Below are positions 1-7,988 of a stretch of DNA of 35,285 nucleotides, piece by piece. A model generated the notes under the pieces. The model searched no databases. It saw only the letters and a program-made list of their open reading frames with translations, and was not told the DNA's origin. The position numbers and the translations under genes are program-made. Each line of letters starts with the position of its first letter. The first letter of the stretch is position 1. Source of the DNA: Bacteroidales bacterium UBA5382 (GTDB lineage Bacteria; Bacteroidota; Bacteroidia; Bacteroidales; Dysgonomonadaceae). Location of the stretch: assembly GCA_002409745.1 (NCBI GenBank), contig DHOU01000008.1:1-35285 (forward strand), written 5' to 3'.

Positions 1-208
1 TACGCAGGTGTTTGAGGATCAATAGCCCACACATCAGACGGATCGGTTTAGCCGGACGTCCGTTATCTGAACAGTAAAGAGGAGTGAATGCTTTTTCAAA
101 CACTGACCAGTTAATTTTGTGAGAGAGCTTATGCAAAGGGTGCTGCTGATTCAGTAAATCATCCAGGAATGAAAACAGAGATCGAGAGGAGGGAGTTGTA
201 TTTATCAT
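1..208 (-). mobile_element. IS5-family transposase, N-terminal part, cut by window edge
   Basis: An open frame starts with ATG at 208 and runs off the left edge, giving 69 residues. The reading (WSVFEKAFTPLYC, then GRPAKPIRLMCGLLILKHLR) matches the N-terminal DUF772-type domain of IS5-group transposases, which precedes the DDE catalytic domain; no catalytic residues lie within the window. It should cut and join IS ends, but integrity cannot be judged from this fragment. It lies at the left side of an AT-rich accessory region, consistent with a mobile or scarred locus. The family call is from remembered conserved sequence; the exact IS is unknown. Confidence 0.8.
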
Positions 209-210
209 AA

Positions 211-256
211 AAATCTGCAAGTTTCTATGTCCAAAGATACAAAAAATTGCAGATTT
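211..256. repeat. 10-bp inverted repeat just upstream of the transposase start
   Basis: AAATCTGCAA (211-220) and TTGCAGATTT (247-256) are perfect inverted repeats separated by 26 bases, placed directly before the transposase ATG. It could be an IS-end hairpin that blocks read-through transcription into the transposase, or part of the terminal inverted repeat. The outer IS boundary cannot be set because the other end of the element is outside the window. Confidence 0.55.
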
Positions 257-767
257 ACCAAAAGAATTATGATATTATATTACTCGTAATCAGTATATAA
301 ATGACTTCTTAAGGGACGACTATTTATTGTAAATCAGTAAATTATACTTGTCGATATGTGTTCGATAACAATTTTCGACGGCTTATGTCTGTTCTTATTT
401 TACCATCCTAATTAATTAGACGCGAAAAAGAACCAAGTCATTTTGTGTATATTGTATATTAAGTTGCATTCTGTATTTAGCATTCTTATTTTATCTCCTG
501 CGATTATTTAACATAGAGTGAGAAGGTTTCGAGCTCATATAACCTATTGAAAAATAGATGGTTTGTTATGTGTTGGATTTTGGATCTGTGGTTTTATCTG
601 TAATTTTCGTATATTCAGTAAAAATTCTAATATTTTGAGTGATTTAGAACGGGGAGTCGAACTCTTTTTGCACTCCTATTGATTACCATTATTTTAGTGG
701 AAGGAATTTATAAAATAAATAAGAACCAATATCTAAGATAGAATTTTAGTATTTCAATAAGAAAGTT
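257..767. other. AT-rich stretch without a recognisable gene
   Basis: About 510 bp of very AT-rich sequence with stops in all frames and no coding signal that I can read on either strand. A short GGAGT...ACTCC arm pair (652-675) is present, but nothing ties it to a function. It may be decayed island sequence between the insertion sequence and the abiE operon. Confidence 0.5.
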
Positions 768-775
768 TATATTTG
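768..775 (+). promoter_or_regulatory. Bacteroidetes -7 element of the abiE operon
   Basis: TATATTTG fits the Bacteroidetes -7 consensus TAnnTTTG. It lies 32 bases before the abiEi ATG, leaving a leader of about 25 nt. No clear -33 TTTG is seen at 19-21 bases upstream, so strength is uncertain. Confidence 0.5.
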
Positions 776-808
776 CAATGTATATCGCTTAGCGTAGTAA
801 ATCGCAAA
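772..808. promoter_or_regulatory. Nested dyad, candidate AbiEi operator
   Basis: CGCTtAGCG (786-794) is a perfect 9-bp palindrome centred on 790. TTTGC (772-776) and GCAAA (804-808) form outer arms with exactly the same centre, and about half of the intervening positions also match. The 37-bp dyad overlaps the -7 element on one side and the first base of the abiEi ATG on the other. AbiEi antitoxins are known to repress their own operon through inverted repeats, so this is a natural operator candidate (inference). Confidence 0.5.
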
Positions 809-1628
809 TGAAAACAATAGACAAAGCAATCATTTCGAATCGGAATTATTTAGAGAGATATGTAACTTCTGTACGAGTAAAAGGACGTTACACTTTTACC
901 CTTGAGGAGCTAAAAGTAGAGTTTGATTTGCCGAATACCGCTATAAACCAAAGCCTCAATCGACTAAAGAAAAAAGGAGATATAGCGCAAGTTCGCAAGG
1001 GGTTTTATGCTATCATTCCTCCTGAATATTCTATCCAAAAAATGTTGCCACCATCTTTGTTCATTGATGATTTGATGAAATCATTGGATAAACCGTATTA
1101 TGTTGCACTACTTTCTGCGGCGGCCACTTATGGCGCAGCACACCAGCAACCTATGGAGTATTTTGTTATTGCAGAAACCCCTGCACCAAGAAGCATAATG
1201 AATAAAAAACTGAAAATTGTTTTTTTATCAAAAAACGATTGGACGAAAGACGGAATAAACCAGCAAAAGACAAATGCAGGATATATCAATGTTTCCTCAC
1301 CGGAATTAACCGCCCTTGATTTTTCTCATACAGCCACAAATTGGGGATAAACCGCATCGTAACGGTTTTACAGGAGTTGGCCGAAAGAATGAGAATGACA
1401 AAGCTTACAACAATAGCAAAACAATACAGTAATACTGTTGCTATACAACGTTTGGGTTATATTTTAGAAACCGAACTTCTACAAGACAAATTAGCGGACA
1501 GTTTATGGAAGATGCTGAATCAACGGACTTACTTTCCAACGCCTCTTTCCTCAAAAAAAGGACGAAAAGGGGATTTCAACAACAGGTGGAAAATAATTAA
1601 GAATATAGAAATTGAAAATGATTTATGA
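808..1628 (+). pseudogene. abiEi: Type IV antitoxin/repressor AbiEi, frameshifted
   Basis: The first frame (808-1350) carries an N-terminal winged-helix region (about residues 30-70, ending QVRKGFYAIIPPEY) and the AbiEi middle part (AATYGAAHQQ). It should continue through ELTALD into GINRIVTVLQELAE, but that second part lies in another frame (1320-1628). The break maps to a run of five T at 1320-1324; one extra T would join both frames into a protein of about 272 residues. AbiEi binds DNA, represses its own operon and antagonises AbiEii. The 3' end overlaps abiEii by 4 bp (ATGA). Because the toxin downstream looks intact, a sequencing error, slippage at the T run or true antitoxin loss are all possible. 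TTG at 1341 is a poor start, so I do not treat the second part as a gene. Confidence 0.8.
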
Positions 1629-2392
1629 TACCTCAACGATACATTGAAGAATGGAAAGCCGTTGCTCCTTGGCCAACTGACGCACAAGTTGAGCAAGATC
1701 TGATAATCGTGAGGGCTTTAATCGAAATATTTTCTGACGAAATGTTGAGGCAATCTTTGGCATTTCGTGGAGGAATGGCTCTACATAAGCTCTATCTATC
1801 TCCTCAAATTCGTTATTCCGAAGATATTGATTTGGTACAAATAAATTCGGAGCCAATAAGTCCTATATTGAAACGGATTCGGGAGCGACTTTCATTTCTC
1901 GGTACAAAACGAATTGTAAAACAGCATATTCACAATAATACGATTATTTATCGTTTCGAACCTGAAGATCCTTCGATTATGAGTATGCGGCTAAAGGTAG
2001 AGATTAATACACGTGAACATTTTAATGTATTAGGACTAAAGAAAATCCCATACAAAATAGAGAGCAGTTGGTTTACCGGCGGATGCATCATAACAAGTTA
2101 TGAGATAGAAGAACTACTCGGCACTAAACTCCGTGCTTTATATCAGCGTCGCAAAGGTCGTGATCTTTTCGATCTATATTGGGCACTAACTAATCAGGCG
2201 ATTAATAGACAAAAAGTCTTACAATGCTACAAAGCTTACATGAATTTCTCCGTCGATAAACTGCCGACTCAAAAACAGCTTTTGGTGAATATGGAGGAAA
2301 AGATGATAGACAATGAATTTCTACAGAATATTCACAGCATATTGAAACCGGAAGTGGAGTATAATAATGGTGAAGCGTGGATATTAATATAA
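1625..2392 (+). CDS. abiEii: Type IV toxin AbiEii, nucleotidyltransferase
   Basis: The 255-residue protein has the AbiEii/AbiGii nucleotidyltransferase motifs: FRGGMALHKLY (47-57) with the GG turn and Lys55, then RYSEDIDL (63-70) giving the metal-binding Asp67/Asp69 pair, and KLRALYQRRKGRDLFDLYWAL (168-188), the conserved Lys and KGRDLFDLYWAL block. AbiEii-family toxins transfer nucleotides to RNA targets such as tRNA acceptor ends and stop growth, protecting the population against phage. The ATG overlaps the antitoxin stop by 4 bp, the usual translational coupling. All key residues appear intact even though the upstream antitoxin frame is broken. Expression is expected to depend on the upstream promoter and dyad. 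Confidence 0.9.
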   Translation: MIPQRYIEEWKAVAPWPTDAQVEQDLIIVRALIEIFSDEMLRQSLAFRGGMALHKLYLSPQIRYSEDIDLVQINSEPISPILKRIRERLSFLGTKRIVKQHIHNNTIIYRFEPEDPSIMSMRLKVEINTREHFNVLGLKKIPYKIESSWFTGGCIITSYEIEELLGTKLRALYQRRKGRDLFDLYWALTNQAINRQKVLQCYKAYMNFSVDKLPTQKQLLVNMEEKMIDNEFLQNIHSILKPEVEYNNGEAWILI

Positions 2393-2419
2393 AGAAAGAA
2401 TTAATTGAATATATAAAGT

Positions 2420-3409
2420 ATGGATAATTCATTTTTTATTTTGAGCAAACAATCTGTTTCAGTATCACGCTTTCATATCTGTACGTGGGATATTGAAAAC
2501 TCAAATTCATTTATCGAAATTGGTATGGAGTTTGCCCCAACGACTAGTCATGAACTCGAATTTAAATTCGTGGCACCTTTTGCTCAATCAGGTAATGAAG
2601 TAAAATGCCTTGCTGAAAATCTTAATAAAGACTCCAATAATAGTAAGTTCATTTTCAATGATAATATAAAGAACTTTCAGGTAATTAAAGGAGACAAGCG
2701 CAATGGGGCGATACTGACATTCGAGAATAGAAACGACTTAGCTATCCTCCCATTAGAAAGACTGTCTTTAAGCTCCCAAATCATTAGCTTTAAAATAAAG
2801 CTCCCAGACCCAAATCTTGAATGTCCATGCTATATTAGATTTTTAATTAGGGTAAAAAAGAAAACCTTGTCCACAATAAAAAAAGGTATTACCAATACAA
2901 GTTTTATCTATGATATCAAGCTAAATGAGAAGAGAAATTTACCGAATGAAGTCCATAACCTCATAAAAGACGAATATCGACTATGCAAAGTCGAAAATTG
3001 CTTTTGCTTTCACGTTATTCCTAATAATTTGAATATTTCATTTGTTGACCAAAATAAACTCAAAAACATCCGAGAACTAGAAGTTAAGGCTTTCAAAAAC
3101 TACTTGCCAGAAGAATTAGAAAAAATGAAAGAAGATAGATATATAATTGTCTTTAATAAAGCGAGTAAAGAAGAATCATATTCATTTTTTACGATATTCA
3201 CAAAAGAGATTATTGGTACAAATCAGATATTGCTCGCAATTGGGACTAATATTTTGTGCAGTTTACTCTTTGCGATAGCCGGTCTAAGATTAAATTTCAA
3301 ATCAGGCGTTAGTATTTGGAAACAAATTCCGATCGAGTATTGGCTTGCTTTCATCGTTTTGATACTTTTAGCTTTATTTTTATTTCGCCCAAACAAAAAG
3401 ATGAAATGA
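2420..3409 (+). CDS. Unknown protein with two C-terminal membrane segments
   Basis: I do not recognise the family of this 329-residue protein. Residues 1-260 are soluble, rich in Lys, Asn and beta-prone stretches, with cysteine pairs at ECPC and NCFCF. The last 60 residues hold two hydrophobic segments (about 269-289 and 306-323) joined by a short loop and closed by a basic tail (RPNKKMK), so a C-terminal membrane anchor is likely. It begins 27 bp after abiEii, and its stop overlaps the start of the HNH gene by 4 bp (ATGA), so the two are probably translated together. In defence operons a protein of this shape often serves as a membrane effector or anchor, but that is inference from context and shape alone. 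Confidence 0.75.
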   Translation: MDNSFFILSKQSVSVSRFHICTWDIENSNSFIEIGMEFAPTTSHELEFKFVAPFAQSGNEVKCLAENLNKDSNNSKFIFNDNIKNFQVIKGDKRNGAILTFENRNDLAILPLERLSLSSQIISFKIKLPDPNLECPCYIRFLIRVKKKTLSTIKKGITNTSFIYDIKLNEKRNLPNEVHNLIKDEYRLCKVENCFCFHVIPNNLNISFVDQNKLKNIRELEVKAFKNYLPEELEKMKEDRYIIVFNKASKEESYSFFTIFTKEIIGTNQILLAIGTNILCSLLFAIAGLRLNFKSGVSIWKQIPIEYWLAFIVLILLALFLFRPNKKMK

Positions 3410-4302
3410 ACTGTATTTTTTGTCATAATAACTCCGACAATTCAAAAAGCATAGAACATATTGTTCCTGAATCCTTAGGTAACAAACATACTGTTTTATG
3501 GAGAGGTGCTGTTTGCGATAAATGTAATAACTATTTTGCCACCAAAATTGAGAAAGAACTATTACAACAGCCATATTTTGTTAGTGCTAGGCGTCGAAAT
3601 ATTATTAAAACAAAAAAAGGGCGTTCTGTACAACAAGAGGTGTTTTTGGTAAATAAAAAAGGTCAACATGTTCCCGCTATGTTTGATTACGATGGACATC
3701 ATGGCAATATCTATTTAAGAGATATTAAAGATGTAGATTCCTTAATAAAGGGAGGTCGTGTTGTTGAACCAATCATTCTTGAGCCAGAAGCGAACAATTA
3801 TATTTTATCACGTTTTTTAGCTAAATGTGCATTTGAATATTTAGTATATAGAACAAAGGAAGAAAATTTCTGCGAATTTTCAGAATATCTCAAGGACGAA
3901 CAATTTGAACTATTAAGAAAATATGCCCGTTATGGAGAAGGGTGTAAGTTTTGGCCTTATTCTCAAAGGCGAATATATGGAGAAGGGGATCAATTTAAGG
4001 ATCTATCTAGTAATAAGAGCTATGAAAGATTAAATGAAATGGATTTTCTTTCTATTGAACTAGACCGGAAGATAGAGAATGGTGATGAATATCTTATATT
4101 AGAACTTTATTATGTTTTGGTTATACTGGGGATAGAATATGTTATTCATATTGGAGAGCCAGATATAAGCGGTTATCATAAATGGTTACAAAAAAACAAC
4201 TATAAATCACCTGTAGAAAGTATAGAAGATATTAGAATTCCTAATGAGTATGAAGATATTCCGCTTATTACCGAAAAACTGATTAGAAAATTGAAGAAAT
4301 AA
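3406..4302 (+). CDS. HNH endonuclease (HNH_5 type)
   Basis: The N-terminus is an HNH_5-like nuclease module: zinc-binding C3-x2-C6 (CIFC), catalytic His18 in SIEHIVPESLGN, then C37-x2-C40 with Asn41 (CDKCNNYF). The remaining 240 residues are an unassigned, charged helical domain. I choose ATG 3406 because it starts right at the CIFC module and overlaps the upstream stop as ATGA; a longer frame from 3316 would overlap the previous gene by 94 bp. The stop shares one base with the next start (TAATG). HNH enzymes nick or cut DNA, and the packed context suggests that this one is part of a multi-gene defence or stress module. The specific substrate is unknown. Confidence 0.85.
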   Translation: MNCIFCHNNSDNSKSIEHIVPESLGNKHTVLWRGAVCDKCNNYFATKIEKELLQQPYFVSARRRNIIKTKKGRSVQQEVFLVNKKGQHVPAMFDYDGHHGNIYLRDIKDVDSLIKGGRVVEPIILEPEANNYILSRFLAKCAFEYLVYRTKEENFCEFSEYLKDEQFELLRKYARYGEGCKFWPYSQRRIYGEGDQFKDLSSNKSYERLNEMDFLSIELDRKIENGDEYLILELYYVLVILGIEYVIHIGEPDISGYHKWLQKNNYKSPVESIEDIRIPNEYEDIPLITEKLIRKLKK

Positions 4303-5828
4303 TGAAAGCACTTCTTGACACTAATATAATTATCCACAGAGAGACGCCGAATGTAAGGAATCTTTCTATCGGGACATTGTTTAAATGGCTTGATAAATCA
4401 AAATTTGTAAAATGTGTACACAAGGTAACGGTGGATGAATTGAATAGAAATTCCAACCTCGAAACAAAAAATAGTTTTAATGCAAAAATTCAGAGCTATG
4501 AAATATTGAAAATGGTCGCACCCTTAAAGCCGCAGGTTATTGCCGTTTCACAAGAGGTTGATGTAACAGAGAACGATAAGAATGACACACTTTTACTCAA
4601 TGAAGTTTATAGTGATCGTGTTGATATACTCATTTCTGAAGACAAAAAAATTCATACTAAAGCGCAAAAACTGGGAATTGAGGATAAGGTTTTCACAATC
4701 GACTCATTCCTCGAAATGGTTGTCTCTGAATATCCAGACCTGATTGATTACAAAGTATTGGCGGTTAAACAAGAGTACTTTGGGAATATCGATCTCGCAG
4801 ACCCATTTTTTGATTCACTAAAAGAAGATTATCTGGGGTTTGAAAGTTGGTTTAATAAAAAAGCAGAAGAAAAAGCATATATAACATACAACAAAGGACG
4901 AATTTTGTCATTTTTATATTTGAAAACAGAAGGAACCGATGAAAACTATTCTGACATAAATCCAATCTTCTCTAAGAAAAAACGTTTGAAAGTCGGGACA
5001 TTTAAAGTTGTCAGTAATGGTGTGCGATTAGGAGAACGATTTCTCAAAATAATTTTTGACAATGCAGTTTTGAACCATGTTGAAGAAATATATGTTACTA
5101 TTTTTGACAAGACAGAAGAGCAACAACGGCTTATTGGATTAATGGAAGATTGGGGATTTGTGAAATATGGAATTAAAGGTCATGACAGAGAATTAGTCTA
5201 TGTTCGTGATTTCTCAGAGCAATTTGATCTTTCTAATCCAAAAAAAACTTTTCCATATATTTCGACAAATACAAATGCTTTTTTAATTCCGATCTATCCT
5301 AAATATCATACAGAGTTATTACCGGATTCTTTTTTAAGGACAGAGTCTCCTGATAACTTTGAAGAAAACGAACCGCATAGGAATGCAATAAGTAAAATTT
5401 ATATTTCCCGTTCTATTGAAAGAAATATAAAAAAAGGAGATATATTAATATTCTATCGTACTGCTCCGAGAGATAAATCAGCTTACTATCACAGTGTGAT
5501 TACAACAATAGGAATTGTAGAAGAAAAAATTGATAATATTCAAAGTGAAGCAGAGTTTATTTTAAAATCGAGAAAGAGAAGTATCTTTACTGATGATTAT
5601 TTAAAAGAGTTCTGGAACTTCAATCCCCGGTATCGGCCATTTTTGATTCGTTTTTTATCGGTTTTTTCATTTTCATTAGGGAATAGATTAAATCGAAAAT
5701 CTCTTTTGGAGTTAGGTATTATTAGTGGCGAAGAAAACGAGTTGAGAGGTCTGAAAAAGATCACGAAAGAACAATTTATTTTATTATTAAAAGAAACAAA
5801 AACAAATGAGAGTATTATTGTCAATTAA
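4302..5828 (+). CDS. PIN-GNAT-EVE-like fusion protein
   Basis: This 508-residue protein reads as three domains. Residues 1-145 are a PIN ribonuclease fold: LLDTNIII with Asp6, VDELN with Asp45/Glu46, NDTLLLNEV with Asp96, and ISEDKKIHTKAQKLGI with Asp114, i.e. the full acidic set. Residues 190-302 look like a GNAT acetyltransferase, with the acetyl-CoA loop near RLGERFLKIIFDNA (242-255) and a C-terminal WGFVKYG strand. Residues 318-465 resemble a PUA-like EVE/ASCH domain (KKGDILIFYRTAP, then ITTIGIVEE). PIN domains cut RNA, GNAT enzymes acetylate small amines, proteins or RNA, and PUA-like domains read RNA or modified bases. Its start overlaps the HNH stop by 1 bp and its end overlaps the ASCH gene by 23 bp. 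PIN and GNAT calls are firm; the EVE-like call is moderate. Confidence 0.82.
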   Translation: MKALLDTNIIIHRETPNVRNLSIGTLFKWLDKSKFVKCVHKVTVDELNRNSNLETKNSFNAKIQSYEILKMVAPLKPQVIAVSQEVDVTENDKNDTLLLNEVYSDRVDILISEDKKIHTKAQKLGIEDKVFTIDSFLEMVVSEYPDLIDYKVLAVKQEYFGNIDLADPFFDSLKEDYLGFESWFNKKAEEKAYITYNKGRILSFLYLKTEGTDENYSDINPIFSKKKRLKVGTFKVVSNGVRLGERFLKIIFDNAVLNHVEEIYVTIFDKTEEQQRLIGLMEDWGFVKYGIKGHDRELVYVRDFSEQFDLSNPKKTFPYISTNTNAFLIPIYPKYHTELLPDSFLRTESPDNFEENEPHRNAISKIYISRSIERNIKKGDILIFYRTAPRDKSAYYHSVITTIGIVEEKIDNIQSEAEFILKSRKRSIFTDDYLKEFWNFNPRYRPFLIRFLSVFSFSLGNRLNRKSLLELGIISGEENELRGLKKITKEQFILLLKETKTNESIIVN

Positions 5829-6174
5829 ACCAGAGTACGCATTTAAAATATTTGAAGGGTCGAAAAAATATGAATTTCGTAAAATTATGTTTAAACGTAA
5901 AGATATAGAGAGAGTTATTGTTTATGCGTCTTCTCCTGTACAAAAAGTCATAGGAGAATTTGAAATAGCAGATATATTATACGAAGAAACAGAATTATTG
6001 TGGCAAATGACTCAACAATATTCCGGTATTAGCAAAGAGTTTTATGATCAATATTTTGAAAATAGAGATCGTGCATTTGCTATTCAAGTCGGGAATGTGA
6101 AAGAATATGCACATCCTAAAACCCTTTCCGATTTTGATATAGACTTTGCGCCACAATCATTTGCTTATTTGTAA
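5806..6174 (+). CDS. ASCH-domain protein
   Basis: The 122 residues form a single ASCH domain (PUA-like superfamily). The hallmark GxKxxExR appears as EGSKKYEFRK (residues 17-26), preceded by LLSIKPEYAFKIF and followed by VIGEFEIADI. ASCH proteins bind RNA or nucleosides; E. coli YqfB of this fold removes acetyl groups from N4-acetylcytidine. From memory, the YqfB catalytic Lys aligns with Lys20 here but its Thr aligns with Glu23, so the same chemistry is uncertain. The ATG lies 23 bp inside the preceding PIN-GNAT gene in another frame, indicating tight coupling. Pairing with an acetyltransferase-containing fusion suggests a shared nucleic-acid substrate (inference). Confidence 0.88.
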   Translation: MRVLLSIKPEYAFKIFEGSKKYEFRKIMFKRKDIERVIVYASSPVQKVIGEFEIADILYEETELLWQMTQQYSGISKEFYDQYFENRDRAFAIQVGNVKEYAHPKTLSDFDIDFAPQSFAYL

Positions 6175-6242
6175 CGATTATTATGTTATTCATTTTTCAG
6201 TCTTTCGAGGAAGGTTAAAATAGGTATTAGATGTTCAACTGC

Positions 6243-6260
6243 AATCCCTTTCATCCCGCA
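6243..6260 (+). other. tRNA-3'-end-like sequence at the island boundary
   Basis: AATCCCTTTCATCCCGCA looks like the last part of a tRNA: end of the T-loop, T-stem CCCTT, acceptor TCATCCC, one discriminator base and CA. The 5' part of such a tRNA is absent; the bases before it (TTCAACTGC) only loosely recall a T-loop. A rho-independent terminator follows 27 bases later. The fit is what one expects of an attR left by an element integrated into a tRNA 3' end, but the sequence is short. Confidence 0.25.
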
Positions 6261-6286
6261 GTAAAATAAAGAGAAAAAAAACAGAG

Positions 6287-6320
6287 AAGCCCTGCAATTT
6301 TTGAATTGGCAGGGCTTTTT
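6287..6320 (+). terminator. Rho-independent terminator
   Basis: AAGCCCTGC (6287-6295) pairs with GCAGGGCTT (6309-6317), with further AATT/AATT pairing toward the loop, followed by a T run to 6320. It closes off transcription coming from the island, 112 bp after the ASCH stop, and ends directly before the aspT promoter. Confidence 0.85.
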
Positions 6321-6321
6321 A

Positions 6322-6353
6322 TTTGCATCCCTAACAGATATGTAATAACTTCG
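6322..6353 (+). promoter_or_regulatory. Promoter of the AspT-type transporter gene
   Basis: TTTG (6322-6325) lies 20 bases before TAACTTCG (6346-6353), a one-base variant of the Bacteroidetes -7 box TAnnTTTG. The start codon is 40 bases downstream. The promoter begins right after the terminator. Confidence 0.55.
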
Positions 6354-6392
6354 CGGTTTAATTCCTCACTCTCATAAAATGTATACTTTATT

Positions 6393-7988
6393 ATGATTGA
6401 GTCTTTGTTGCAGAACTCATACTTTTCCGTTTTTTTAATCATCGCTCTCGGATTCATGCTGGGGCATATCAAAATAAAAGGGATTTCATTAGATTCCTCC
6501 GCCGTTATTTTCATCGCCTTATTATTCGGGCACTTTGGTGTAATTATTCCGGAAGCATTAGGCAACTTCGGATTGGTTCTTTTTATTTTTACGATCGGTA
6601 TACAATCGGGCGCCGGTTTTTTTGACGCTTTTCGTAAAAATGGGCGAAACATCATCCTGATAGCTGTTTTACTGGTCTCTTGTGCGGGTATTACAGGCGT
6701 AGCGCTGGGATATGCTTTCGGGGTGGAAACGCCCGGTATTATCGGACTTATAGCCGGCGCGCTGAGCAGTACACCCGGACTTGCAACGGCCATCGATATC
6801 AGCGATTCGCCTCTTGTCTCCATTGCATATGGTATTACCTATCCGTTTGGCGTTATCGGAGTGATTTTGTTTGTAAAGTTGTTTCCTAAGATTTTCAAGG
6901 TCGATCTGAGAGAAGAAGAACGAAAAATGGAGATGAAAACAAAAGAGGCTTATCCGGAAGTGAAAAACAGGGTGCTGAAAGTGAAGAATGCCACGGTCTT
7001 CGGAAAATCACTGGAGGAATTACAAATACGCGCCATGACAGGAGCTATGATTTCTCGATATGTACACGATGGTACCGTGGGCATTGCTAGGGCTAAAACC
7101 CGGCTCCAAGAGGGTGATATTGTAAAGGCTGTGGGGACGGAAAATTCTTTAAAGCAACTCGAATTACTTATCGGTGAACGGGCAGATATCACTCTTCCCG
7201 TTGAAAACAATCAGGTGATGGAATCGCTTCTTGTTACCAATAAGCAAATAGTGGACAAGACATTAGGTGCTTTAAATCTTACCGCCGCGTACGGGTGTAA
7301 TGTCACCCATATTCGCCGAAGCGGAATTGTATTATCTCCTTCCCCCGATTTGAAGATTAAATTCGGCGATAAATTGGCCGTTGTCGGCGAACTCGAAAAT
7401 GTGAAGGATGTAAGTGTATTGATCGGTAATGATGAAAAAAAGTTGTCCAACACAGACTTTTTCCCCATTGCAATGGGTATTGTATTAGGCATTTTATTAG
7501 GACAACTGAATATTTCCTTTGCCGATTCATTTTCTTTTTCTCTGGGATTGACCGGCGGCGTTTTGATTATGGCCTTGGTATTGAGTAAAATCGGAAAAAC
7601 AGGGCCGATTTTATGGACAATGTCTGATGGTTCGAACCAACTGCTACGCCAACTGGGGCTTTTGCTCTTTCTTGCCGAAGTCGGTACATCGGCGGGAGCG
7701 AATTTGGTATCCACTTTTCAAACCTATGGATTACTATATCTGGGGTTAGGCGCTATCATTACGTTGCTTCCGATGATTATTGCGGGATTATTCGGATATT
7801 ATGTGCTGAAAGTAAATGCTTTGGAATTACTGGGAACGATCGTCGGGGGTATAACGAGCACACCCGGACTGGCAGCTATCGATTCGATGACCGACAGTAA
7901 TGCCCCGAGTCTTGCCTATGCAACGGTTTATCCTATAGCCATGGTATTGCTCATTGTCCTTATACAAATTATAGGAATCTTTATTTAA
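6393..7988 (+). CDS. AspT/YidE/YbjL-family transporter
   Basis: The 531-residue membrane protein has the duplicated AspT/YidE architecture: an N-terminal block of about five membrane helices ending with GALSSTPGLATAID (about 128-141), a central cytosolic pair of RCK_C (TrkA-C) regulatory domains (about 195-355), and a second membrane block with the matching GGITSTPGLAAID repeat near the end. AspT is an aspartate/alanine exchanger in the inner membrane; most relatives have no proven substrate, so I leave the symbol empty. The gene stands alone with its own promoter after a terminator. Its 3' end overlaps the convergent rlmB by 8 bp. Confidence 0.88.
   Translation: MIESLLQNSYFSVFLIIALGFMLGHIKIKGISLDSSAVIFIALLFGHFGVIIPEALGNFGLVLFIFTIGIQSGAGFFDAFRKNGRNIILIAVLLVSCAGITGVALGYAFGVETPGIIGLIAGALSSTPGLATAIDISDSPLVSIAYGITYPFGVIGVILFVKLFPKIFKVDLREEERKMEMKTKEAYPEVKNRVLKVKNATVFGKSLEELQIRAMTGAMISRYVHDGTVGIARAKTRLQEGDIVKAVGTENSLKQLELLIGERADITLPVENNQVMESLLVTNKQIVDKTLGALNLTAAYGCNVTHIRRSGIVLSPSPDLKIKFGDKLAVVGELENVKDVSVLIGNDEKKLSNTDFFPIAMGIVLGILLGQLNISFADSFSFSLGLTGGVLIMALVLSKIGKTGPILWTMSDGSNQLLRQLGLLLFLAEVGTSAGANLVSTFQTYGLLYLGLGAIITLLPMIIAGLFGYYVLKVNALELLGTIVGGITSTPGLAAIDSMTDSNAPSLAYATVYPIAMVLLIVLIQIIGIFI

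Noticed and set aside
649..665. GGGGAGTCGAACTC, resembling the complement of a tRNA T-arm
   Set aside because: Too short, no acceptor or anticodon arm nearby, and the flanking sequence does not pair as a tRNA would.
1341..1628. Separate 95-residue gene starting at TTG
   Set aside because: Its sequence continues the AbiEi C-terminal half; a frameshift is the simpler reading.
6251..6823. 190-codon open frame on the minus strand
   Set aside because: Lies opposite the terminator and the transporter gene; residue make-up is that of an antisense frame and no family is recognised.
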